From contig CALMHV010000284.1 of assembly GCA_937863905.1 (NCBI GenBank), forward strand, positions 1-8,634: a DNA stretch of 8,634 bases, given 5' to 3'. The DNA is from an uncultured Bacillota bacterium (GTDB lineage Bacteria; Bacillota; Sulfobacillia; UBA995; UBA9673). Under the pieces are notes generated by a model. It did not search any database. It was not told where the DNA came from and was given only the letters and a program-made list of their open reading frames with translations. Position 1 is the first letter of the stretch; every line of letters begins with the position of its first letter. The position numbers were made by a program, and so were the translations under genes. Positions 1 to 6,079 of this stretch are shown piece after piece.

Positions 1-1893
1 CAGGGCCACCTTGGGGCCCCTCTCCTTGAACATGAGGACCGTCTGGGCCAGGCAGGGGACGAAGAGCGTGAGGGTCACGGCCGCCACGACCAGCGCGGAC
101 GTCGGCAGGTTCGGCGCGAGGTCGTAGAGGCCGGCCGCGCCGTAGTCTCGCCGCAGAAACCCGAACAGAAACACGACCGAGACCTCCCGGGGCAGCCCCA
201 GCCACCGGCAAACCCCGGCCAGCCCCTGCAGGGCCAGCGGGAAGAGACCGACCAGCCGCCCGAACCAGATGACCACGCTCGCGGCGAGGAACACCGGCAA
301 GATTTCCCGGAAGTACCAGGTCATGCGGGCCGTCGTCTTGCGCCAGATGTTACCGAGGCTCGGCAGGCGGAGCGGGGGAACCTCGATGAAGAAGGGGGCC
401 GCCCTCCCCGGCAGGAGGCGGGAGGCGATAGTCCCTCCGGCGACGAGCGCCCCGACCACGGCCAGGCTCCAGACGGCCAGGGCGTGCGGGCGGCTCGACA
501 GGATGCCCATGACCACACCGAGTTGGGCCGAGCACGGCACGCCGAGGGCCAGGAGGAAGGTGGCCAGGACCCGCTCGCGCCGCGTCTCCAAGGTGCGCGT
601 GACCAGGGTGGCCATGGTCCCGCAGCCGAGACCGAGGCTGAGGGGGATGAGCGCCCGCCCGGAAAGGCCGAGGGGCTTGAAGACGCGGTCGGCCAGGAGG
701 GCCAGACGCGGCAGGTATCCGGAGTCCTCCAGGATGGCGAAGGCCAAGAAGAACGTCCCGACGATGGGCAGGACGATGGCCACCGCGTACCGGACGCCCA
801 GGGTGAGAAGGCCGTATTCGTGGGCGAAGAGCTCACGCCAGACGGGACTGGCGAAGATGGTGTCCACGGTGCGGTCGAGCCAGGGGTTGACCAGACTGAG
901 GAACAGGGTCCGGTCCAGGGTATCGACGAGGACCCCGGCCCCGAAGCCGCCGACGAAGCGGTAGAGGCCGAAGTAGACCACGGCGGCCAGCACCGGGAGA
1001 CCGAAGAGCGGGCGGAGGAGGAGGTCGCCCAGGACCTGGCCGGCGGAGCGGCGGGGCGACGCGACCTGACGCACGCAGGCTTCGGCCACGCTCCGCGCCA
1101 GGCGGTGGGCGGCCAGGGGCGGCCGGTGCCGCACGGGTCGCCGCCCGCGGTGGGCCTCCTCCAGAGCGGGACGGATGAGGAACCAGCCTTCGCCTTCCTC
1201 GCGCCGGACGAGTTCCAGCATCTCCGGGTCTTCCTGCAGGACGAGGAGGGCGACGGCTCTCACGTCCATGGCGTAGTCGCCGCGCAGGCGCGAGGTCACG
1301 GCGGCGAGGGCCCGCTCGGTGGCCTCGTCGTAGACGGGGAGCAGGGGCGCCGCCGGGATGCGCCGCGCTTCCGCCTCCTCCCCCGCCAGGAAGGCCTTGA
1401 TTTCGGCCAGACCTTCTCCTTTGGTCAAAGCCGCCCCGATGACCGGCACACCAAGACGCCCGGCCAGGTAGCCGACGTCCACCTCGAGTCCGGCCGCCCT
1501 CGCCTCGTCCAGCATGTTCACGACCACGGCCACCCGGAAACCCGCCTCGACGAGCTGGAAGGTCAGGGGGAGCATCCGACCCAGGTTCTTGCCGTCGACC
1601 ACGTGGAGCAGCCAGTCGGGCCTTTCGCGCAGGAGGAGGCGGCGGGCGGCCCGCTCCTCGTCGGTGATGCAGGTGAGGGAGTAGAGGCCCGGGGTGTCGG
1701 CCACCTCGAACGTCCGGCCGCCCCACCGCCCGATGCCCCTGGCCACCTCCACGGTGGTTCCCGGGTAGTTGGAGACCGAGACGTAGCGACCGGTGAGTTG
1801 GCCGAAGAGGACGCTCTTGCCGACATTGGGGCACCCGACGATGGCGACCTTGACCCGGCCGGACGGCCCCGGGCCGCTCCCCCTCAAGGCCAT
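1..1893 (-). CDS. feoB: Ferrous iron transport protein B (FeoB), C-terminus cut by window edge
   Basis: Inner-membrane Fe(II) transporter with a cytosolic N-terminal G domain. The frame is open from ATG at 1893 to base 1 (631 codons), so only the last one or two membrane segments are missing. G-domain motifs in order: G1 GCPNVGKS (20-27), the G2 Thr pair in YPGTT (43-47), G3 DTPG (66-69), G4 NMLD (126-129), and a G5-like GAALTKGEG (153-161). The permease core begins at about residue 285 and carries the two family Pro-Cys motifs: VPCSAQ near 453, after GCGTMATLVTR near 417, and VPCLAQ near 613. A GGGGAGGGG ribosome site lies just upstream of the ATG. The gene faces away from the GHMP kinase; no feoA precedes it, and anything downstream is outside the window. 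G1 has Cys at position 2, where Asn is usual in FeoB. Family assignment is secure. Confidence 0.96.
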   Translation of the reverse strand, partial: MALRGSGPGPSGRVKVAIVGCPNVGKSVLFGQLTGRYVSVSNYPGTTVEVARGIGRWGGRTFEVADTPGLYSLTCITDEERAARRLLLRERPDWLLHVVDGKNLGRMLPLTFQLVEAGFRVAVVVNMLDEARAAGLEVDVGYLAGRLGVPVIGAALTKGEGLAEIKAFLAGEEAEARRIPAAPLLPVYDEATERALAAVTSRLRGDYAMDVRAVALLVLQEDPEMLELVRREEGEGWFLIRPALEEAHRGRRPVRHRPPLAAHRLARSVAEACVRQVASPRRSAGQVLGDLLLRPLFGLPVLAAVVYFGLYRFVGGFGAGVLVDTLDRTLFLSLVNPWLDRTVDTIFASPVWRELFAHEYGLLTLGVRYAVAIVLPIVGTFFLAFAILEDSGYLPRLALLADRVFKPLGLSGRALIPLSLGLGCGTMATLVTRTLETRRERVLATFLLALGVPCSAQLGVVMGILSSRPHALAVWSLAVVGALVAGGTIASRLLPGRAAPFFIEVPPLRLPSLGNIWRKTTARMTWYFREILPVFLAASVVIWFGRLVGLFPLALQGLAGVCRWLGLPREVSVVFLFGFLRRDYGAAGLYDLAPNLPTSALVVAAVTLTLFVPCLAQTVLMFKERGPKVAL

Positions 1894-2073
1894 GCCCGCC
1901 CCTCCCCGAGCGCCCCGCGGCGCTCCCCTACCCTTTAGGGCCTATGTGTATTTGGACTTTTCCGACTTAGGCGGCAACGGGGATTGAGGGCAGGGAAAGC
2001 GTGCAGGCCTTGACGAAGACTTCCCTGGGAACCAAAGGCACAGGCTCCTAATCCTGAACTAGGAGGAGACGGC
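1894..2073. promoter_or_regulatory. Divergent intergenic region between feoB and GHMP kinase
   Basis: These 180 bases must carry the start signals for both divergent genes. An AT-rich patch at about 1933-1970 stands out from the GC-rich surroundings and is the likeliest feoB promoter. It holds an interrupted palindrome TAGGGCCTA (1936-1944) and a GCCTA/TAGGC pair (1940-1944 and 1968-1972). I see no match to a Fur box or to a DtxR/IdeR box. On the kinase side there is CAGGGAA (1991-1997) matched by TTCCCTG (2021-2027), and the latter also belongs to the compact palindrome TTCCCTGGGAA (2021-2031). A TTGACG at 2009-2014 could be a -35 element, but no convincing -10 follows at normal spacing, so no promoter is called exactly. 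Confidence 0.45.
2045..2066 (+). promoter_or_regulatory. Ribosome binding site of GHMP kinase within a possible hairpin
   Basis: AGGAGG at 2061-2066 sits 7 bases before the ATG at 2074 and fixes that start. CTCCTA at 2045-2050 is the exact complement of TAGGAG at 2060-2065, with a 9-base loop, so the mRNA could fold to cover most of the Shine-Dalgarno sequence. The inverted repeat is seen directly; a regulatory role is inferred, and the 6-bp stem is modest. Confidence 0.4.
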
Positions 2074-3084
2074 ATGTCCGTCTATTCCCGTGCGCCCAGC
2101 CGCATCGACCTAGCCGGCGGCACCCTGGATATCTGGCCCCTCTACCTCCTCATGGACCAGGGTCTCACCGTCAACCTGGCCATCAACATCTACAGCCAGG
2201 TCTGGATCCGCGCCGAGGACAACGCCAACTACCACCTCGTTTCGGAGGACACCGACCACGAGGAGACTTCCCGCACGTGCGACGGGCTGGACTCCACCGG
2301 ACCGCTGGGTCTGGTGGCGCGCGCGGTCAAGCACTTCTCCCCGGCGCCCGGGCTCACCGTCGTGACCCGCAATGAGGCGCCTCAAGGCTCGGGACTCGGC
2401 GCGTCCTCCAGCCTGCTCGTGGCCCTCCTGGCCGGTCTGCAGAGGCTGACGGCCCAGCGTCCGAGCACGCTCGACCTGGTGAACCTGGCCGCCGACATCG
2501 AGGCCCAGGTCATCCGGGTGCCCACGGGCAAGCAGGACCACTACGCCGCCGTCTATGGCGGCGCCAACGCCATCTGGTTCGAGCCGGGCCGGAACCGGGT
2601 GGAGAGCCTGCCCCTTTCCGAGGCCTTCGGCCGCCGGCTGCGCGACGCGCTCATCCTGTCCTTCACCGGGCAGCCTCGCTCGTCCGCCTCGACCAACTGG
2701 CGGATGTTCAAGGCCTACATCGACGGCAAGGCCGAGGCCCGCACCGGGCTCGACCGCATCCGGCAGACGGCCCTCAAGGTGCGCGAGGCCTGGCTCGCCG
2801 AGGACATCAAGGCCCTAGCCGGCCTGCTGGCCGAGGAATGGGAGAATCGCCGGTCCCTGGCCTCCGGCGTCTCGACGCCCAAGGTCGAGAAGGCCATCGG
2901 CGCGGCCACCAAGGCCGGAGCCTTGGCCTCGAAGATCTGCGGCGCGGGCGGGGGAGGGTGCCTCGTCAGCCTGGCCGCCGAAGGGCGCAAAGCAGTGGTG
3001 ATGCAGGCTCTGACCGAAGCGGGGGCGGAAGTCCTGGACTTCGAGTTCGACACCGAGGGGCTCGTGGTGCGGGAAGGGCCCTAG
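2074..3084 (+). CDS. GHMP-family sugar kinase
   Basis: ATP-dependent small-molecule kinase of the GHMP superfamily, cytosolic, 336 residues, the usual length for the family. Motif 1 is RAPSRIDLAGG (6-16). The ATP-binding loop is PQGSGLGASSS (103-113). GKQDHYAA (152-159) corresponds to the G-K-Q-D-x-Y-A-A segment of the D-glycero-D-manno-heptose 7-phosphate kinase and fucokinase branch, with Asp155 a likely catalytic residue. Motif 3 is KICGAGGGGCLV (287-298). The substrate cannot be read from sequence; a sugar or sugar phosphate is most likely, and no heptose or GDP-sugar genes lie nearby to point to one. The start is fixed by AGGAGG 7 bases upstream. It is the only plus-strand gene here and runs convergently into the small membrane-protein gene 29 bases downstream. 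Confidence 0.93.
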   Translation: MSVYSRAPSRIDLAGGTLDIWPLYLLMDQGLTVNLAINIYSQVWIRAEDNANYHLVSEDTDHEETSRTCDGLDSTGPLGLVARAVKHFSPAPGLTVVTRNEAPQGSGLGASSSLLVALLAGLQRLTAQRPSTLDLVNLAADIEAQVIRVPTGKQDHYAAVYGGANAIWFEPGRNRVESLPLSEAFGRRLRDALILSFTGQPRSSASTNWRMFKAYIDGKAEARTGLDRIRQTALKVREAWLAEDIKALAGLLAEEWENRRSLASGVSTPKVEKAIGAATKAGALASKICGAGGGGCLVSLAAEGRKAVVMQALTEAGAEVLDFEFDTEGLVVREGP

Positions 3085-3091
3085 CGGCCTG

Positions 3092-3111
3092 TAGTAGCTG
3101 GCGGGCTGCTA
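3092..3111. terminator. Possible hairpin between convergent genes
   Basis: TAGTAGC (3092-3098) and GCTGCTA (3105-3111) form a 7-bp stem with one G-T wobble and a 6-base loop, within the 29 bases separating two convergent stop codons. The position suits a bidirectional terminator. There is no T-tract on either strand, so it is not a standard intrinsic terminator. Confidence 0.25.
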
Positions 3112-3113
3112 GG

Positions 3114-3422
3114 TCAGGTCTGTTTCTCCTGCGAGCGGCGCCGGCTCACGGGCTTCGTCCGGTGATCGTCCAAGGGGGCGGGTTCCGAGGCCGGGGTGAC
3201 CTCGGGCGCGAGTTCCCGGGACACTTCGGTGGCGGCCAAGAGTTCCTCGGGCGTGGCGATGCCCCGCAGGCGCATGTCCTCCAGGGCCCGGCCCAGCCGC
3301 TCCCCAGGGTCCGACGGCAGTTCGCGCCGGGGCCCCTTCACGACCATCGCCCGGTGAACGAAGTAGGCGCCGACCACGGTCAGCCCGACTAGAATCATGA
3401 CTCCCCAGAAGTAGGCGTTCAT
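3114..3422 (-). CDS. Small single-pass membrane protein, weakly SHOCT-like
   Basis: A 102-residue protein of unknown function. Residues 4-24 form one hydrophobic membrane segment, followed by a basic stretch (HRAMVVKGPRR, 23-33), which suggests a cytosolic C-terminal part. The segment DMRLRGIATPEELLA (about 49-63) resembles the SHOCT pattern (short helical C-terminal oligomerisation motif), but only loosely. The tail is Pro/Ala-rich and ends in charged residues. It starts 30 bases after the stop of the PfkB-DUF523 gene and is probably the last gene of the operon. Its ribosome site is weak. An overlapping 4-codon reading frame (ATG at 3433, TGA overlapping this gene's ATG) lies directly upstream. 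GC-rich codon use matches its neighbours. The gene looks real, but no function is assigned. Confidence 0.7.
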   Translation of the reverse strand: MNAYFWGVMILVGLTVVGAYFVHRAMVVKGPRRELPSDPGERLGRALEDMRLRGIATPEELLAATEVSRELAPEVTPASEPAPLDDHRTKPVSRRRSQEKQT

Positions 3423-3452
3423 GCCCCCAGCATGCCCGCCGGAGCCCGACCC

Positions 3453-4796
3453 CTACTCCCCTGGGCTCACCGAGACCCCCATCCGGCGGAGGGCGGCCAC
3501 CGTCACGCCCTCACCAGGCACCTTCCGGCCACTGAAGGTCCCGTCATCCACCCGCGTCGCGCCGCACGACGGGCTTCCTTCCTTGAGGATGGCCCACGTC
3601 GCGCCGGTGGCTCTCGCCAGTTCGGCCACCCGTCGGGCGCCCTTGAGGAAAGCCGGGGTCACATCCCGCCCGTCCCGCGTCACGACGGAAGCCCGGCCGG
3701 CGATGACCGCGGCGCCCCCGCCCGTCGTCCGAATCTCCGCGGGGGGCCGGGGCGTGGTGAGACCGCCGGCCTGCTCCGGGCAGACGGGAAGGTACAGCCG
3801 GAAGGTGGGGTCCCCGTCGCCGAGTTCGGCCGGACGCGGCCGGGCCTCGCCGTCGTAGGCGGAGGCCGTGTCGAACAGACAGGCGCTCACGAGGACGGGG
3901 GCCTCCTGACAGGCGACCCGCCGCCAGCCGGGGCCGGCGGCCACGTATCGGGCCGCCATCCGGTTCGCCAGGCGAGCGGCCTCCCGGGGTCCCGCACCAC
4001 CCAGGCCGGCGGCGATGAACCCGCCAACGAAAGCGTCTCCCGCTCCGGACACGTCGGCGTCGGGGTGGTCGATCTCCCCGTCCAGGCCGAGCCGCTCGCC
4101 GTCCACCCACGCGCCGGACGAGCCACCGGTCACGACGGCGCACCCGAACCCTCGCCGGGGCGCCGCCGCCCGCTGGGCAGCCGGATACCCCAGGTGGTCG
4201 GACATCGGCTCCGACAGGATGAGGAAGTCGGGCCCGGGGTCGAGGCCCAGCCTGAGGAGGTCCAGGCCCGCGTCGGCGGCGAGCCCCGGAAAGGCCTGCG
4301 GGACTCCGGCGTCCACCGAGATGGGGATGCCCCTGTCCCGCGCCGCCCGGGCCAGGCCCCGCGCCACCGCGCCCGGCCCCGGCTCCAGGAGCCCGTAGGC
4401 CGAGACATGCAGCCAGGCCGCCCCGTCAAGGACCCGGGCCAGGTTGGCGGGCGGCCCGACCGCGTCCGACTCCAGGCAGCGATTGGCGCCCCGCTCCACA
4501 TAGGCGACCCGGTCGGCGGCGCCGTGGCGGTGCATCACGCTGAAGCCGGTGGCCCGTTCCATGGCCGGGGAAACCGGCAACTCCACGCTCGCCGCGGCCA
4601 GCGTCTCCCGGAGGAAACGTCCGTTGGGGTCGGGGCCGGTCCGGCCGACGACCGTGACCGGCCGCCCCTCACTCGCCAGGGTCAGGGCCACATTGGCGGC
4701 GCTCCCCCCGGCGCGGACGAAAAGGCCCTGCTCGGGCACGAAGAGCACGTCGAGCATGAGGTCACCCACGACGACGACGCAGCCGGGCTTGTCCAA
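3453..4796 (-). CDS. PfkB-family sugar kinase fused to a DUF523 (TudS-like) domain
   Basis: A 447-residue two-domain protein in one uninterrupted frame. Residues 1-295 are a full PfkB (ribokinase-family) kinase: GDLMLDV (11-17) at the N-terminus, GGSAANVA (30-37), and the C-terminal signature DVSGAGDAF (248-256) with catalytic Asp254. Residues 299-447 are a full-length DUF523 domain: SAC (Cys306) with YDG (314-316), CPE (Cys339), GGLTTPRPPAEI (344-355), DVT..F..GA (378-387) and AILKEGSPSCG (402-412, Cys411). DUF523 includes the thiouracil desulfidase TudS, which uses three conserved cysteines to hold a [4Fe-4S] cluster; the three expected cysteines are present. The start is TTG, with GGGGAG 9 bases upstream. 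It lies 29 bases after the cupin isomerase gene, so fructose 6-phosphate or another hexose (phosphate) is a reasonable kinase substrate, but this is inference. Confidence 0.92.
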   Translation of the reverse strand: MDKPGCVVVVGDLMLDVLFVPEQGLFVRAGGSAANVALTLASEGRPVTVVGRTGPDPNGRFLRETLAAASVELPVSPAMERATGFSVMHRHGAADRVAYVERGANRCLESDAVGPPANLARVLDGAAWLHVSAYGLLEPGPGAVARGLARAARDRGIPISVDAGVPQAFPGLAADAGLDLLRLGLDPGPDFLILSEPMSDHLGYPAAQRAAAPRRGFGCAVVTGGSSGAWVDGERLGLDGEIDHPDADVSGAGDAFVGGFIAAGLGGAGPREAARLANRMAARYVAAGPGWRRVACQEAPVLVSACLFDTASAYDGEARPRPAELGDGDPTFRLYLPVCPEQAGGLTTPRPPAEIRTTGGGAAVIAGRASVVTRDGRDVTPAFLKGARRVAELARATGATWAILKEGSPSCGATRVDDGTFSGRKVPGEGVTVAALRRMGVSVSPGE

Positions 4797-4825
4797 GCGG
4801 TCTCTCTCCCCTTGTGGCTCCGCGC

Positions 4826-5689
4826 CTAGAGGACTGGCCCGTCCGCGAGCGGGTGAGCCAGGAAGGCAAAGTCTCTTGGCTTTCGGGCGAGTTGCGTGTA
4901 GAGGGCGACTCCGTCCCGCAGGCCCAGGGCCGACAGGGTCGTCGGAGGGGCCAGCCTGGGCTTGGGTGGGTCGTGATAGTGTCCGTTGGCCACGAAGTAG
5001 GCGCGGCCCTGCTCCTCGATCTCGTAGTAGGCGGCCCCGTGGCTCTGGAGGTATGGGCCATGCTCCGAGGCGAAGGTGGCCTCGACAATGTTGAGCATCA
5101 CCAGCGGCTCCGGACCGGGGTTGATGGTCACGTGGCCGTAGCCGGGCGGGACGTACAGGGCGTCTCCGGGACCGGCCTCGACCACGACCACGTCGGCGAT
5201 GGCGCCGGGCGGACCGGCGGGGGACGGCATCTGGAGCAGGTAGTGCGCTCGCCCGGAAAGCACCTGGTACAGTTCGGGGTAGGTCCGGGGAGCCGCGGTA
5301 GCGTGGGGCAGCAAAGGATGGGGCAGCAAAGGATGGGGCAGCAAAGGATGGGGCAGCAAAGGATGGTAGTGCCCGGAGGTCTTCACGTACTCACCGCCCA
5401 CGAGGCCGGGCGCCAGGACGGTCACGTCCAGGCGGAGATGGTCCTGGGCCAGAGACTCGGCGTCCGCGGGCCAGCCGAGACCGCGGTACATGAGGTAGAA
5501 CACGGCGGGGCCGCTCGCGGTCTGGTTGTAGAGGACCGAACGCATCTCGCCGAGCGTGCGCGGTTGCGGGGTCACCTCCGGAAGCCCGCCGGCGAACACG
5601 AGCCGACCGCCTTCCCCGACGCCGAGCGGCAGCCCGGCTCGCGCCTCCAGGGAGACGACGCGGCCGCCGGCCTCAGGCTCCGTCTTCAC
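4826..5689 (-). CDS. Cupin-type glucose-6-phosphate isomerase with expanded PLLPH repeat
   Basis: Metal-dependent interconversion of glucose 6-phosphate and fructose 6-phosphate by the cupin isomerase family (cPGI), unrelated to classical PGI. Numbered from GTG at 5689 (287 residues): KTSGHYHP (103-110) supplies metal ligands His107 and His109, YPELYQVLSG (137-146) supplies Glu139, and YGHVTIN (184-190) supplies His186. A longer reading from GTG at 5746 is possible, but only 5689 has a good ribosome site (GGAGGTGG, 7 bases away), and the extra 19 residues are Pro/Gly/Arg-rich. Residues 110-129 are four copies of PLLPH, encoded by perfect DNA repeats placed between the His and Glu ligands. The spacing His109-Glu139 is therefore 30 residues; removing three copies gives 15. 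All ligands remain, so the enzyme may still be active. The gene is tightly linked to the downstream PfkB fusion. Confidence 0.93.
   Translation of the reverse strand: MKTEPEAGGRVVSLEARAGLPLGVGEGGRLVFAGGLPEVTPQPRTLGEMRSVLYNQTASGPAVFYLMYRGLGWPADAESLAQDHLRLDVTVLAPGLVGGEYVKTSGHYHPLLPHPLLPHPLLPHPLLPHATAAPRTYPELYQVLSGRAHYLLQMPSPAGPPGAIADVVVVEAGPGDALYVPPGYGHVTINPGPEPLVMLNIVEATFASEHGPYLQSHGAAYYEIEEQGRAYFVANGHYHDPPKPRLAPPTTLSALGLRDGVALYTQLARKPRDFAFLAHPLADGPVL
5304..5363. repeat. Tandem repeat, four perfect copies of a 15-bp unit
   Basis: The plus-strand unit TGGGGCAGCAAAGGA occurs at 5304-5318, 5319-5333, 5334-5348 and 5349-5363 without a mismatch, followed by a 3-base partial copy (TGG, 5364-5366). 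On the coding minus strand each unit reads in frame as PLLPH. Perfect identity implies recent slippage or unequal exchange, and a 15-bp period keeps the frame for any copy number. An assembly artefact is possible but not indicated. Confidence 0.98.
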
Positions 5690-5696
5690 TGGCCCG

Positions 5697-5704
5697 CCAC
5701 CTCC
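5697..5704 (-). promoter_or_regulatory. Ribosome binding site setting the isomerase start
   Basis: On the minus strand GGAGGTGG lies 7 bases before GTG at 5689. No comparable site precedes the upstream in-frame GTG at 5746. Between the two, GCCGGG (5720-5725) and CCCGGC (5739-5744) could form a GC-rich hairpin in the 60-base gap after the 109-residue gene. Confidence 0.7.
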
Positions 5705-5749
5705 GTCAAGGGACCGAACGCCGGGCCGAGGCCGCGGCCCCGGCACCGC

Positions 5750-6079
5750 CTACTCGACCGTGACCTTCTGGGGCCCGCGCTTCCGGACGGCCCGCGCCGA
5801 CTGGCCGCGATGGTAGTTCTCGAGATACTCTTCCTGGCTCTTCAGGGCGTGGTCGACCAGGCTCCTGATGGCCAGAAGGAACTCCCGCCTGGCCCCGACC
5901 GAGTGCTCCACGAACTCCGGGGGGAACATGTCGGTCACCCGGTCACCTAGTGTGCTCCCGGTCCCAAGGAGCGCCGCCACCGGGCAGACGCCGCACGCCG
6001 CGCCGGCGCGCTCGCCCCGCTCTCCGGTCTGGTCCGCGGTCTCGTCTTTGCTCCCAACCTTGGCCCTGTCTCCTGTCAT
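5750..6079 (-). CDS. Small CGVC-motif protein coupled to ArsA/Get3-like ATPase
   Basis: A 109-residue soluble protein of unknown function. Residues 1-25 are polar and charged, likely disordered. Then comes AACGVCPVAALLG (27-39) with a CxxC pair at Cys29 and Cys32. Next, FPPEFVEHSVGARREFLLAIRSLVDHALKSQ spans residues 52-82 and looks like a long amphipathic helix, followed by a basic tail (RAVRKRG, 96-102). The ATG overlaps the TGA of the ATPase gene by ATGA, and AGGAGG lies 9 bases upstream, inside the ATPase gene, so translation is probably coupled. The CxxC could bind a metal or form a disulfide. Because the ATPase itself has no CxxC, this protein may be its partner or adaptor; that is inference from context. 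From memory, small CPxC-plus-helix proteins also sit near ArsA-like genes in actinobacteria; I could not check this. Confidence 0.8.
   Translation of the reverse strand: MTGDRAKVGSKDETADQTGERGERAGAACGVCPVAALLGTGSTLGDRVTDMFPPEFVEHSVGARREFLLAIRSLVDHALKSQEEYLENYHRGQSARAVRKRGPQKVTVE

Noticed and set aside
484..1938. Long plus-strand frame of 484 codons
   Set aside because: It lies antisense to feoB, which has all its motifs on the minus strand. The translation is low-complexity, rich in Gly, Glu, Asp and His, typical of a GC-rich shadow frame.
3432..4829. Plus-strand frame of 465 codons
   Set aside because: It is fully antisense to the PfkB-DUF523 gene; the product is Gly/Arg/Pro-rich with no recognisable motif.
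4970..4984. Second GHYH motif in the isomerase (residues 236-239)
   Set aside because: It lies outside the cupin metal-binding core, which is already complete with His107, His109, Glu139 and His186; probably a chance match.
5304..5366. CRISPR array or attachment site
   Set aside because: The 15-bp units are directly abutting with no spacers, lie in frame inside a gene, and have no cas, integrase or tRNA gene nearby.
5690..5746. 19-residue N-terminal extension of the isomerase from GTG at 5746
   Set aside because: There is no ribosome site for 5746, while a strong one precedes GTG at 5689. The extension is low-complexity and partly covered by a GC-rich hairpin.
4814..5950. Plus-strand frame of 378 codons containing a GQQRM repeat
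   Set aside because: It is the antisense reading of the cupin isomerase gene. The repeat is the PLLPH tandem repeat read on the wrong strand, and no ribosome site or domain supports it.
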